Below are positions 20,462 through 29,196 of a DNA stretch of 64,000 nt, piece after piece. The position numbers and the translations under genes were made by a program. This DNA is from Myxococcus hansupus. Its GTDB lineage: Bacteria > Myxococcota > Myxococcia > Myxococcales > Myxococcaceae. Numbering within the stretch: position 1 is the first letter of the stretch; each line of letters opens with the position of its first letter. The stretch spans positions 2,376,501-2,440,500 of the forward strand of contig NZ_CP012109.1 of assembly GCF_000280925.3 (NCBI RefSeq). The letters are read 5' to 3'. The notes under the pieces were generated by a model that was given only the letters and a program-made list of their open reading frames with translations, did no database searches and had not been told where the DNA came from.

Positions 20462-20772
20462 GGGGGGCGCTTTATAACAGGGTCAGGCGGGATGCGACGG
20501 TGGAGCACATCCCGGACGTCGAACTCTGGAGAGAAGGGCCGTGGGAAGGGCCGCCCTGGCGGCGAATCCGACCCAGGGCCCTGGATTCCTCAACGCTCTC
20601 CAGGGGTTGCGCCATCCCTCCGGGCCCCCCGGAGGTTGTCAGGGGCCGCCATGACGGGCGTCGAGCCCCCACGCGCCCGCCTGGAGGGCCTTCAGCAGGG
20701 ATGGGGGCAGGGGACCGCACGAGGCCTTTGCCGGAGACGGGACAGGCCCTGTAGGGTGCGGCGCGCAGCAGG
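20462..20772. other. Intergenic region between ffh and tRNA-Leu with two hairpins
   Basis: This 311-bp gap holds no supported gene. It contains two perfect inverted repeats, CCCTGGA/TCCAGGG (20579-20605) and CCTCCGGG/CCCGGAGG (20617-20635), plus the presumed promoters of ffh (leftward) and of the tRNA (rightward). I looked for the GGAAG/AGCAGCC features of an SRP RNA and did not find them. Confidence 0.5.
20728..20757 (+). promoter_or_regulatory. Putative tRNA-Leu promoter
   Basis: TTGCCG (20728-20733) and TAGGGT (20752-20757) with an 18-bp spacer lie 16 bp upstream of the mature tRNA 5' end, where a stable-RNA promoter is expected. Confidence 0.4.
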
Positions 20773-20858
20773 GCACGAGTGGCGGAACTGGCAGACGCAG
20801 CGGACTTAAAATCCGCTGGCCCGTAAGGGCCGTCCGGGTTCGATCCCCGGCTCGTGCA
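20773..20858 (+). tRNA. tRNA-Leu (anticodon UAA)
   Basis: The acceptor stem GCACGAG (20773-20779) pairs with CTCGTGC (20851-20857), and A20858 is the discriminator. The anticodon stem GCGGA/TCCGC encloses the loop CTTAAAA with anticodon TAA at 20807-20809. A long variable arm (GGCCC..GGGCC) marks a class II tRNA, and the T arm is GGTTCGATCCC. CCA is not encoded. The integrase gene ends 17 bp beyond, so the tRNA 3' end is the probable attachment site of the element. Confidence 0.96.
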
Positions 20859-20874
20859 TTAAATTTTGTAGTAA

Positions 20875-22107
20875 TTACGTGCGGTTAGGGGCGGCCTCCT
20901 TCCATGTTGCACGTATGTCGCACGCCAGAGCGAGAGGCCGGTCCAAAACGGCGACTGCCTCTCTCCGAGTGTCGGGGCTCAGGTGGGCGTAGCGCATGGT
21001 CATCTCGATGGTCGAATGGCCCATCAGCTCCTGGATGACTTTGAGCGGAACACCCCTCATCGCGAGATGGCTGCCGTAGGTGTGGCGCAAGTCGTGCCAC
21101 CCAATCGTTCCCGCCTCGCGAGAGATGCCCGCCGCCCGGAGGGCGCGCCCCAGTGGTGCCGCCATTTTGCCCTTGGTGAGTGGCTGCCCGTCTTCCTGGC
21201 AGAAGACGAACCGCCCCCGACGGTGCCGGTGGGCGTTGAGATCATCAACCACGGAGGCGGGCACGTCGACCGTCCGTTCACGTCCTCCCTTCGGCAATCC
21301 CTCTATGCCGCGCCAGAGGGTCCTACGAACGTGAAGCAGGCCCCGCGTCAAGGTCAGGTCGTGCCACTGGAGCCCGATCAGTGCCCCCTGCCGTAGCCCC
21401 GTCTTGATAGCGACCAGCAGCAACGTGCGCCATTCGGGCTCAGCGGCGGCGAGAAGCCGATCCGCTTCCCCAAAGCTCAGGAAGTCAAAGGGAGGCTTCG
21501 GTAGCTTTCCGAACGGCTTTACGCGCGGCGCCTGACGGATGACCCCATGCTCTTCTGCCAGCGTCAGGAGCTTGTGAAGCACTGTCATCACGTTGTTGAT
21601 GGTCTTCAGGCTCAGGGATTTGGGCTCGCTACGCTGCCGCTTCCGGATGGCTCGCGTTGACGCGGAATCCTTCCGTTGGTGAGCTGCCGACTTCTTCTTG
21701 CGCATGTGCGCCTTGAAGTCTTCGATTTGGGCCAAGCCAATGTTCGCGAGCGGCATTTCCCTGAAGAATGGGAGGATGTGGTCTCTGAGAATCTGTCGTT
21801 TGCTGTCGACGCTTGAGTGCTTGTTGTTGTTCTCGCTCTAGGTGAGGAGTCGCGGGGTGAAGTCCGCAAGCGTGATGACGCTTTCCTCGCCGCACTGCTC
21901 CTTTCCGAAAGTCCCGTTGAGCAAGGCGCTTCGCAATTCGCGTTCGTACTGCTCAGCACCCCGACGGGTCTGGACGGGCGAGAACTTCACGACTCGCTGT
22001 TTCCGTCCGTCCGCGTGCTGAAATACGAAGTCCACTTGCCACGCCTCCTCAGACTTTCCTTCCTTCGTCGTCCACTTTCGCAACCTGGCGCTCATCGTCG
22101 ACTCCAA
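20875..22107 (-). pseudogene. Tyrosine integrase with an in-frame amber stop
   Basis: About 410 codons. The segment 21841-22107 encodes the arm-binding N-terminus (MSARLRKWTTKEGKSEEAWQ; the start may be the ATG at 22095) and ends in TAG at 21838-21840. The same frame continues with SENNNKHSSVDSKRQILRDH and then the full core-binding and catalytic domains: TGLRQGALIGL (Arg I), HDLRHTYGSHLAM (H..R box) and GHSTIEMTMRYAHL (His and catalytic Tyr). A single nonsense change therefore splits an otherwise complete phage-type integrase that would recombine at the adjacent tRNA. Its stop lies 17 bp from the tRNA. It overlaps the excisionase gene. The catalytic half could still be translated from an internal start such as MPLANIG (21756). 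Confidence 0.85.
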
Positions 22108-22307
22108 AGCGCAGAATCGCGGCCCGTTCCCGAGGGCGACGTTACGATGGCCTCCCGTCGAATGCGCAGCGCTTTTCCGATGCGAACGACTCCCGGGAGC
22201 TGCCCCAGGCGAATCGACTCGTAGAGCGTCTTTCGGTTCACGCGCAGAAGTGCTGCGGCCTCATCGACCGTCAGGAACTCCGGGATTCCTTCATGGCTAT
22301 CAGGCAT
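22092..22307 (-). CDS. Excisionase-type MerR/HTH_17 DNA-binding protein
   Basis: Encodes 71 residues starting MPDSHEGIPEFLTVDEAAAL. The winged-helix core LTVDEAAALLRVNRKTLYES, followed by GVVRIGKALRIRREAI, matches the helix-turn-helix 17/excisionase family. It lies between the RuvC-like gene and the integrase, overlapping the latter by a few codons and so probably translationally coupled. That is the expected place of an Xis that directs excision and often represses its own operon. It appears intact, unlike the integrase. Confidence 0.8.
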   Translation of the reverse strand: MPDSHEGIPEFLTVDEAAALLRVNRKTLYESIRLGQLPGVVRIGKALRIRREAIVTSPSGTGRDSALWSRR

Positions 22308-22309
22308 GG

Positions 22310-22870
22310 CTACCTCGGGAAGACCTTCCGGGGCGCGAGTCGGCCGACGACGTGAAGGCCGATGCCGACGGCGTCCCAAACGTTGTGGTGCTTGTCTTGG
22401 GCGCGCGGGAGCTGCACCCGTAGGTGTTCGTGGGGGCGCTCGCCGAGGCGCGCTTTGATGCGCTCGACCATGACGTCTCTGTCGAGCGTTCCCTTCCACT
22501 CGCGCGGCAGGAAGCTGCGCTTACTCGTCGCGCGAAGCTCACCGGCAACCCGGCCGACGACTCCCGCGAGTTCAATCAGGTCGTTCGGGTCGCCCTTGCT
22601 CTTCCCGGCTGTGTAGACCTGGGGGCACTCGCTCGCGACGGTGACAGAAACAGCCACGCCAGCGGCCCTGAGCGGCTCCAGGAACGTTGAGACGAACGCG
22701 GCGACCCCTCCCGCCATGCGCGACCATGTCGTAAGCCCACGGGCCTTCCGCTCGGGATTCGTGGGCATACCCGCCGCGAGCAGCTCGCCCGAGTCCAGGT
22801 CGAAGAGCGCGACGCCGCACTCGCGAAGCCCGGGGTCGAGCGCCACCAGTAGATTTCGAGTCGTCGGCAT
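22310..22870 (-). CDS. RuvC-like Holliday-junction resolvase (phage type)
   Basis: A 186-residue RNase-H-fold protein. Acidic catalytic positions fit RuvC: D in VALDPGLRECGVALFD (~residue 11), E in VASECPQVY (~82) and D in HNVWDAVGIGLH (~165). It is likely to cleave four-way junctions during phage recombination and replication. It starts with ATG overlapping the stop of the preceding small gene by one base and ends 2 bp before the excisionase ATG, so it sits within a tight operon. It appears intact. Confidence 0.75.
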   Translation of the reverse strand: MPTTRNLLVALDPGLRECGVALFDLDSGELLAAGMPTNPERKARGLTTWSRMAGGVAAFVSTFLEPLRAAGVAVSVTVASECPQVYTAGKSKGDPNDLIELAGVVGRVAGELRATSKRSFLPREWKGTLDRDVMVERIKARLGERPHEHLRVQLPRAQDKHHNVWDAVGIGLHVVGRLAPRKVFPR

Positions 22871-23043
22871 CAGCAGGCCGCCCCCAGGAGATGACGGGAG
22901 GTCGCTTCACCTCCCAGCGCGGACAGCAAGCGCAGCTCGTGGAAGTCGGCGACATCGAAGGCGACCGCGTCGTCGATGTCCGCGTCGAGATACGGGCAGA
23001 GAGCGGGCGGGAGCTGTTCGCGCGCGTCGGTTGTCTTGGCCAT
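22870..23043 (-). CDS. Small phage protein of unknown function
   Basis: Encodes 57 residues (MAKTTDAREQLPPALCPYLD...). The ATG at 23043 is preceded by AACAGG; a GTG at 23052 would add three residues. It is acidic in the middle (DADIDDAVAFDVADF). It sits between polA and the RuvC-like gene and its stop overlaps the next start, so it is a real operon member. No family is recognised. Confidence 0.55.
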   Translation of the reverse strand: MAKTTDAREQLPPALCPYLDADIDDAVAFDVADFHELRLLSALGGEATSRHLLGAAC

Positions 23044-23071
23044 GCGTTGCACCTGTTAGGGAGTGCGTGTG

Positions 23072-23106
23072 CTCCCTAAATGGGTGCGGATTTCGGCCGT
23101 GGTTCA
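23072..23106 (-). repeat. Dispersed ~35-bp motif, copy 1
   Basis: Reads on the minus strand TGAACCACGG, CCGAAATCCGCAC, CCATTTAGGGAG. It lies just upstream of the 57-residue gene and overlaps the polymerase stop. It shares the core CCGAAATCCGCAC and the TTTAGGGAG edge with copy 3. It may be a phage promoter/operator or a recombination site. Confidence 0.6.
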
Positions 23107-25112
23107 GGCAGCGCGCTTTGTTGGTGGCTCCCAGACGAGCAGTCGCCCGGAGCTGTCGCGCACGGTGGCGACGTCCTTCGACATGATGCGAGACAGCGCA
23201 GGCTCGGCTTCGATTGCCGGTGCCAGGTCGGGAGTCGTCTCCTTCATCGCCTCGCGCATCAGGTACGCCTTGCGCTCGGCGGCGTCGTGCATCCGCTGGG
23301 CGTCATTGGCGAGCAGCTCGCTAATCAGCTCGTCATGCACCATGAGGACGAGTCGCGAGCCGTAGAGCGGCGAGCGACGGTCAACGTACATCTCGCGGCT
23401 GACGCGCCACATGGCGAGCTTGCACCCGACAGCGCCGAGCCCCTGGAATGGCGTGTTGAGAATCTGCGTGTAGCCGCACCCGCCGCGCAGGATGTTCGCG
23501 CCCGGAGTCATCACATCGGCGAACCCGCCCCCGTAGGTGCTCGACTTCGCCCGCTGCTGAAGCTCGCGCTGCTCAGGCCACGCGTTGAGCCACTTCGTGT
23601 CCAGTTCCTTCGCCACTTCGACGCAGGCCCGGCAGACCATCTTCGGCTTGCGCTGCACGGTGATGACGACGCGCTGGACACCGCAGACGTCTGCGCGCTT
23701 CGCCAGCAGGCAGAAGGAAACCCGGTCCTTCGCGCGTGCGTTGTAGACGAGCGAGCCGCCCGTCATCCCGCCGCCTTTGCCGAAGTTGAGAATCTTCGCG
23801 AGCTGGCGGAAGGCGACCGCGAGGGGCTCTTTCGCCTTCACCTTCGGAAGCAGCTCGTCGTAGCTCGCCCCGAGGAATTCGGCCGCGGCAAGGGTGTGGA
23901 CGTCGAGGCCGCTGTTCAGCGCTTCGGCCATCTTCGAGAAGCCGAGTTCCCAGATGGCCCGCTGAGCCATGGTGCGAAGCTCAAGCCCTCCGTAGTCGAC
24001 CGAGCAGTAGGCGAAGCCGGGACGGGCCTCGTGGACCTCCCGGATGCCGCCCTTCTGCGGGAGCTGCTGGTAGTCGCTCGAAACGCGCGTGGTGCTGACG
24101 AGCACGTTGAAGCGTGGATTGATGGGGAGCGAGGTGCCCGCTTCGACGACGTCCAGGTAAGTCGACTTGTACTTGTCGACGCGCCCGCTCTTGCCCAAAT
24201 CTTCGAGCAGCGTGTCGCCCGAACCGAGCAGCGTGTCACGGTCGGTCGCGACTTGGCCGTCGGGGAATCGGTCGCTGGGCGCGGTGATGGGCGGCTGTCC
24301 GTCGTAGGCGGCAGTCACGAGCGCCGCGAGGCGCTTTGAGTCTTTGGTGCCATCGGCCCGGTAGATGCCCGCCGCCTGGAACTTGGCCCGGTTCTCTCCC
24401 CACTCCCGTTCCACCCGCTCCCGCAGCACGGCGACCGAGTCACCGTTCGTTCTGAGTCCCCAGATGGAAGCGAGGTGGAGCGCGAAGGCGGCGCGCATTT
24501 GCTCGGCTTCGGCATGCAGGTTGCCGCCGTTGGGGGTCTCCCGGGCTATGGCTTCCTGCCGGAAGAAGACGTTGAGTGTGTAGCGGGCATCTCGCTTCGG
24601 GTACGCAGCGGCTTCCGTCGGCCAGCGCTCGACAGGCACGCCGTCGAGTTCCCCGTAGCGCAGGCGCCATGCCTTCGGATTCTTTTTGTCCTCGCTGATG
24701 TCGAGGCCCAGGTAGCGCTGCACGAGAAGCGCGAGCGGGTAGCGGGCGCCTTCGTCGTCGTCGAGCTTCCGGCCCGTCGACGGGTCCACGCCGTAGAGCC
24801 CCCGCGCGATGTCGATGAGGGCTTCGCGGACCTGGACGCAATGCAGGCGGCGGCTTCGAGCGCCGCGAAGATGAGCGCCACGAGGCTCGGGTCATCCGCC
24901 GCCATGACGCCCAGGTCGTAGGCGAGGTTTGCGCCGACAAGGTCCGTGTCAGGTGAGGTGATGGCCTCGCGAAAGAACTGCCGGGCTTGAGCCTTGTCGA
25001 GCAGTCGTTCACTGCCTGGAGCTGCCGCTGCTATGCTGCCGCACACGAGAGGGGGCGCAAGCAAGCCGGGCTGAATCAGCCACGTTTCCGTGTCGAAGGA
25101 CCAGACACTCAA
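23104..25112 (-). pseudogene. polA: Phage family A DNA polymerase, split by a frameshift
   Basis: The catalytic part (24789 leftward, ~560 residues) has the Pol A motifs SVDYGGLELRTMAQ (motif A), RQLAKILNFGKGGG (O-helix/motif B) and LVLMVHDELI (motif C). The exonuclease-like N-terminus (VWSFDTETWLIQPGLLAPPL, then DLVGANLAYDLGVMAA) lies one frame away. The join is near 24838-24852, where LEAAAC in one frame meets HCVQVREALIDIARGLYGV in the other; one missing C restores it. The start is probably TTG 25112 after AAGGAAA, or ATG 25163. A Cys-rich insert (VCRACVE) in the polymerase domain is unusual. It replicates phage DNA if intact. Confidence 0.8.
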
Positions 25113-25331
25113 AAGGGTTTCCTTGTTGTTTTGGAAAGGTGAGGCTGGTTTTGAAGTAAACATACGTGGATGCCTGCTTAGGAGCCTAATTCCCGACAAG
25201 ACAAATGAACTGATGCGGCACGGAGAGTTCCGAGTCCTGAATAGACCTGCACCGGCGAGCAATTTCAGGCGTGACTTGTGTCGGTTAACGTCGGTGCGCG
25301 AACAAGAGTTCGTTCAAAGGAGGACTTGAAC

Positions 25332-25745
25332 ATGAAGACAGTCATTTTTGCCGGTGAGGGAGTCGCCGGAGTCGCGCAGCTCGCAGCGGCTTGCTTTGGT
25401 GCTTTGGCGGACCCTCAGAAGGCGCAGGCAATTGTTGCGGGAACGAAGGCCGCGGACAACTACCATCCACTAGTCGCGGCGGCGCTGCGTGAAATGGAAG
25501 TTGAGAAGACGGACGGCAAAGTGGTGGTTCTCACACCTGAACTCGCCAAAAGCGCAGCGCATATTGTCACTTCTGTCGGTTCGAGCGTAGCTAAGGGGAT
25601 TCAGGGGCCGCAGCGCGTGGAATGGCCTCCGATGGATAGCCCTGAGGACAAGAAGAGCTTTCAGGAGGTCGAACCGATTCGCGATGCGATTGCTGCACTC
25701 GTCTCGGGCTTTGTAGAGGAGAACGGTTGGGGTCGCCCCACGTAG
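25332..25745 (+). CDS. Cargo (moron-like) gene of unknown function
   Basis: Encodes 137 residues (MKTVIFAGEGVAGVAQLAAA...). The ATG has a perfect AAGGAGG site 8 bases upstream, and the gene ends before its own terminator hairpin. It lies on the plus strand between two minus-strand phage genes, so it is transcribed on its own. The N-terminal ~25 residues are Ala/Gly-rich and mildly hydrophobic, with no charged n-region typical of a signal peptide. The rest is soluble. No family is recognised. Independent promoter, terminator and opposite strand are the hallmarks of a phage moron (inference). Confidence 0.65.
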   Translation: MKTVIFAGEGVAGVAQLAAACFGALADPQKAQAIVAGTKAADNYHPLVAAALREMEVEKTDGKVVVLTPELAKSAAHIVTSVGSSVAKGIQGPQRVEWPPMDSPEDKKSFQEVEPIRDAIAALVSGFVEENGWGRPT

Positions 25746-25775
25746 CAGCGACTCCATAGGGCTAGCCATGATGCA

Positions 25776-25803
25776 CGGCGAACCTACCCAATGAGGTTCG
25801 CCG
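25776..25803 (+). terminator. Terminator of the cargo gene
   Basis: CGGCGAACCT (25776-25785) pairs perfectly with AGGTTCGCCG (25794-25803) between two convergent genes. It could serve both. Confidence 0.7.
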
Positions 25804-25813
25804 TAGCAGCGAA

Positions 25814-26344
25814 CTAGGCGAGGGCGTCGGCGAGCGCGGGGAGCTTGCTCGCCTTGCGCGCGTGCTCAGCTTGGGTGAGCTGCTCGTCGTTCAGCTCGAC
25901 GTGCGACCAGCGATAGCCGCTGATGACCTTCCCGGCGTGGCCCTCCTTCGCGGGGAGCTGCTTCGGGAAGACCTCGCAGCGAATCAGGAGGTGCGTACCC
26001 GCCTGCCGCTCGTCGAAGAACTTCTTCAGGGCGGCCGGGTTGGCGAACTCGTACTCGTCGGCACCCACGAGCGTCATCAGGAAGGACTTGAAGCGCTCTC
26101 CGCCGCCCTTCTTCTCGTCGCTCAGGTTCTCGACGTAGTCGACCGTCTCGCCCGGTCGGCTCGGAGTCTCGCCACCCGCGAGGGGCTCGGACTCGCGAAC
26201 CTTCAACTCGGCAATGGCGGAATCGCCCTTGAAGCCCTCCTTCGTGCGGATGACCTCGACTTCGAGCAGGTAGCGACCGAAGCGCGGGTAGCGTCCGCCA
26301 GCCGCAGCCTGCGCGGTGGCAATCTTCGTCAGTGCATTGTTCAT
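25814..26344 (-). CDS. Conserved phage replication-module protein, possibly ssDNA-binding
   Basis: A 176-residue, charged, soluble protein (MNNALTKIATAQAAAGGRYPRFGRYLLEVE...). I cannot assign a family. The early segment RYLLEVEVIRTKEGFKGDSAIAELKV looks like beta strands, and the position between polA and the helicase gene is where many phages encode a single-stranded-DNA-binding or annealing protein. That role is inference from position only. The reading frame is intact. The dispersed repeat, copy 2, lies about 50 bp upstream of the start. Confidence 0.6.
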   Translation of the reverse strand: MNNALTKIATAQAAAGGRYPRFGRYLLEVEVIRTKEGFKGDSAIAELKVRESEPLAGGETPSRPGETVDYVENLSDEKKGGGERFKSFLMTLVGADEYEFANPAALKKFFDERQAGTHLLIRCEVFPKQLPAKEGHAGKVISGYRWSHVELNDEQLTQAEHARKASKLPALADALA

Positions 26345-26394
26345 GTTACGTGGGCCCTTCGGCTTGGGTTATGTCAGCGGCGAAGCGCGCTGAC

Positions 26395-26428
26395 CCCACG
26401 TAAATGCGTGCGGATTCTGGGAGTGGCC
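26395..26428 (-). repeat. Dispersed ~35-bp motif, copy 2
   Basis: Minus-strand reading GGGCCACTCCCAGAATCCGC then ACGCATTTACGTGG. It lies between the minus-strand gene at 25814-26344 (50 bp upstream of its ATG) and the plus-strand cargo gene beginning at 26518. Confidence 0.6.
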
Positions 26429-26638
26429 CGGACCAATGGGTTCGGCCTGGGCTGTCAGGTGTACTCTCTGGCAATCCCCGGGTACTCTATAGCGGAACAC
26501 TCCAATGAGAGGTCACAATGGAAAGTCCAGCCAGAGCGATATTCAATGCAGTCAATACCGAGCAGGATGTAGAGCGCTTGCTTAATACGACTTGGTCACT
26601 TCCAGAATGCGTGAGGGCGGGCGGACTGTTCCCCATGC

Positions 26639-27985
26639 ATGACGCCGAGGCAACTGAAGCGGCTGGAGGGGGAGCTGGAGAGCTTCCTTGGGTCGATGTT
26701 CACAGGCCTGGGCCGCGTAGAGCGGCGACGGGCGATGGACTGGTACGTCAAGGGCCTGCTGCTCGAAGGCGAGCGCAAGAGCATCGACCCGATGGCGGGG
26801 CGACTGGTGGAAGACGCTGGCGAGCAGGAGGCCATGCGCCAGCGCCTCCAGCAGTGCGTCAGCGGCAGCGCATGGGCGGACGAGGAGGTCATGCGCCGAC
26901 TGGCACTGGAACTGGAGGCAGAGTTACCGGACATTGAGGCGCTGGTACTGGATGACACGGGCTTTCCCAAGAAGGGCAAGCATTCGGTAGGCGTCGCCCG
27001 GTAGTATTCGGGCACGTTGGGCCGGACCGACAACTGCCAGGTGGCCGTCAGTCTGCATTTGGCGGGAGAGAAGGGCAGCGGCTGCATTGGGATGCGGCTG
27101 TATTTGCCGGCGGAATGGACATCCGCCCCGGAGCGACTGCACAAGGCGGGCGTGCCCGAGGATGTCTCGTTCGAGACGAAGCGGGACATCGCCCTCGGGC
27201 TCCTTGCGCGCGCGCTTGGCTGGGGTGTCAGGCCGCGTCTTTTCCTGGCGGACTCAGGTTACGGAAACGAAGTCGAGTTTCGCGAGGAGCTCACGCGCCG
27301 AGGGCTTCCGTACATCGTCGGCATCCGAGGCGACTCGGTGCTCTGGCCTCCAGGATTCGCGCCTCCGCCCATTCCTCCTAAGTCTGAGGGAATGAGTGGG
27401 CCTGCGCGCACGCGCTACCGCTATGGTGACGCGAAGCCCATTGCCGCCCAGAAGCTTGCCGCTGACCTGCCACCCACCGCTTGGAAGTCGGTCAATTGGG
27501 GTGAAGGTGCCAAGGGGCGCAAGCGTTCACGTTTCGCAGCGCTGCGAATCCGCATCGCCCATGGGTACTCAGTGGGACTGGCCCCGGGCGATGAGCAGTG
27601 GCTTCTGTGCGAATGGCCCAAGAACGAGAAGCAGCCCACCAAGTTCCACCTCTCGACGCTGCCTGCCAGTATTTCCCTGAAGCAACTCGTGCGCCTTACC
27701 AAGCTGCGCTGGCGCGTCGAGCGTGACTACCAGGAGTTGAAGGCTGAAGTCGGTCTCGACCACTTCGAAGGACGCACGTGGCGTGGCTTCCACCACCACG
27801 CCACCCTCTGCGCCGTGGCTCACGGCTTCCTCGCGCTCCGTCGGGCGCTTTTCCCCCCGGAGCCGAGTGCACTGGACGCTGCCCATGGTTCGGCGCGCGC
27901 TTCAGCCGCTCCTGCTTCGGCAAATCGGCACCTGCCCGCTCTGCAACAGGGCCATCAACTCCAGAGCTCCGCCTGTGGGCCTGCT
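26639..27985 (+). pseudogene. IS701-type DDE transposase, multiply broken
   Basis: Starts MTPRQLKRLEGELESFLGSM. It has the family blocks LVLDDTGFPKKGKHSVGVAR, then DNCQVAVSLHLA, RLFLADSGYGN and LRWRVERDYQELK. TAG at 27002-27004 sits where CAG (Gln) is expected in VGVAR-Q-YSGT, and the same frame continues afterwards. Near the C-run at about 27850-27865 the coding frame shifts: HWTLPMVRRALQPLLLR and a CPLC motif read in another frame. The true C-terminus continues beyond the IS3 insertion and stops just before the right inverted repeat. It is inactive unless supplied in trans. Confidence 0.8.
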
Positions 27986-28006
27986 CCGGTTCGGTGGACA
28001 GGTTGA

Positions 28007-28876
28007 CTATGCTGCCAGCCTCTTGGTTTCGGCCATCCGCTCGTACTCCGCAGGGCAGACGTAGCCCAGGGCTGAGTGGCGCCGCTTCCGGTTGTAGAAC
28101 ACCTCAATGTACTCGAACAGCGACTGCTTCGCCGCCTCACGCGTCTTGAAGCGGGTGACGTAGACGAGCTCCAACTTCAGGGTGGAGAAGAAGCTTTCCG
28201 CCACGGCGTTGTCCCAGCAGTTACCCTTGCGCGACATGCTGCATCCGATGCCGTGCTCCTCCAGCAGCCGGCGGTAGTCCTCGCTTGCGTATTGGCTGCC
28301 CCTATCCGAGTGGTGAAGTTGCGGGGCGGGACGGCTGAGCAACGCCATGTCGAGTGCGCGCAGCACCAGGCCGCGGTCGATTCTCTCGCCCATCGCCCAG
28401 CCCACCACCTTGCGGCTGAAGAGGTCCAGCAGCACCGCCAGGTACAGCCAGCCCTCGTCGGTCCAGACATAGGTGATGTCACCCACCCACGTACGGTGGA
28501 GCTGACCGGGTTGGAAGTTCCTCTCCAGGGTGTTCGGCGCCACGGGGTGGTGGTGGGCCGAGTCGGTGGTCCGTACGAAGCGACGCCGTGCACGGCCACG
28601 CAGGCCCGCCTGGCGCATCAGGCGAGCCACTCGCTTCCGCGCCACCCGCTGGCCTCTCGCTTTGAGTTCCGCATGCACCCGCGGAGCGCCGTACGTGCCC
28701 CGGCTCTCCTGGTGGACGGCTGCCACTTCGAGATGAAGCGCCCGGTCGCGTTGCTTCCGCTCGCACTCGGGCCGCGCCGCCCAGGCGTAGTAGCCACTGC
28801 GTGAGACGCCCAGGTGACGACAGAGGACAGCGACGGGAAAGAGGGCCTTCTTCGCGTGGATGAAGGAGAACTTCAC
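28007..28876 (-). CDS. IS3 transposase OrfB (DDE integrase domain)
   Basis: Encodes 289 residues from the GTG at 28876, which overlaps the OrfA stop by four bases (GTGA). The frame also continues upstream for fusion by frameshifting. The HTH_21-like region (CRHLGVSRSGYYAW) precedes the rve catalytic core with D (WVGDITYVWTDEGWLYLA), D (HHSDRGSQYAS) and E (NCWDNAVAESFFSTLK), so the DDE triad is complete. The C-terminus, YIEVFYNRKRRHSALGY, is typical. In this family the active enzyme is the OrfAB fusion. Confidence 0.92.
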   Translation of the reverse strand: MKFSFIHAKKALFPVAVLCRHLGVSRSGYYAWAARPECERKQRDRALHLEVAAVHQESRGTYGAPRVHAELKARGQRVARKRVARLMRQAGLRGRARRRFVRTTDSAHHHPVAPNTLERNFQPGQLHRTWVGDITYVWTDEGWLYLAVLLDLFSRKVVGWAMGERIDRGLVLRALDMALLSRPAPQLHHSDRGSQYASEDYRRLLEEHGIGCSMSRKGNCWDNAVAESFFSTLKLELVYVTRFKTREAAKQSLFEYIEVFYNRKRRHSALGYVCPAEYERMAETKRLAA

Positions 28877-29196
28877 TTCATCTCCTTCGCGAAGAAGGCC
28901 GCCGCGTTTTTTAGTATCTCCCGCTCCATCCGCAGCTCCCGGTTCTCCTTGCGCAGCCGAGAGAGTTCCTCGCGCTCCACCGTCGTCAGCGCTCCAGGCC
29001 TGCCCCCGCCCCGGTCCGTCTTCGTCTGCTCGACCCACAGCCGCAGCGCTGACTCCGTCAGGTCCAAGTCTCGGGCGGCCTGGGGAATCGTTTTCCCCTC
29101 CTCCAGCACCAGCCTCACCGCCCCGGCCTTGAACTCCGCCGTGAACTCCCGGCGTGGCCTACGGGGCTTCCTCTGCTTCTCGTCAGTCGCGGACAT
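28873..29196 (-). CDS. IS3 transposase OrfA (HTH, leucine zipper)
   Basis: Encodes 107 residues. The N-terminal HTH_Tnp_1 domain (RREFTAEFKAGAVRLVLEEG..IPQAARDLDL) is followed by a heptad-rich coiled coil (LSRLRKENRELRMEREILK) for dimerisation. OrfA ends 4 bp into the OrfB GTG. Alone it normally binds the ends and represses; fused to OrfB it transposes. Confidence 0.92.
   Translation of the reverse strand: MSATDEKQRKPRRPRREFTAEFKAGAVRLVLEEGKTIPQAARDLDLTESALRLWVEQTKTDRGGGRPGALTTVEREELSRLRKENRELRMEREILKNAAAFFAKEMK
28906..28912 (-). other. Programmed -1 frameshift heptamer (A AAA AAC)
   Basis: Near the end of OrfA the codons CTA AAA AAC contain the slippery heptamer A_AAA_AAC. A -1 slip there changes KNAAAFF to KKRGGLLREGDEVKFSF, which is exactly the upstream extension of OrfB and produces the OrfAB transposase. 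Confidence 0.8.

Noticed and set aside
20462-20772. SRP RNA gene next to ffh
   Set aside because: The conserved apical-loop and internal-loop sequences of SRP RNA are not present.
19349-20809. A 486-codon open frame antisense to ffh
   Set aside because: It is a shadow of ffh; no family features and no ribosome-binding site.
27396-27680. Extra short frames inside the IS701 transposase
   Set aside because: They are alternate-frame shadows; only the frame joined after the C-run indel continues the transposase.
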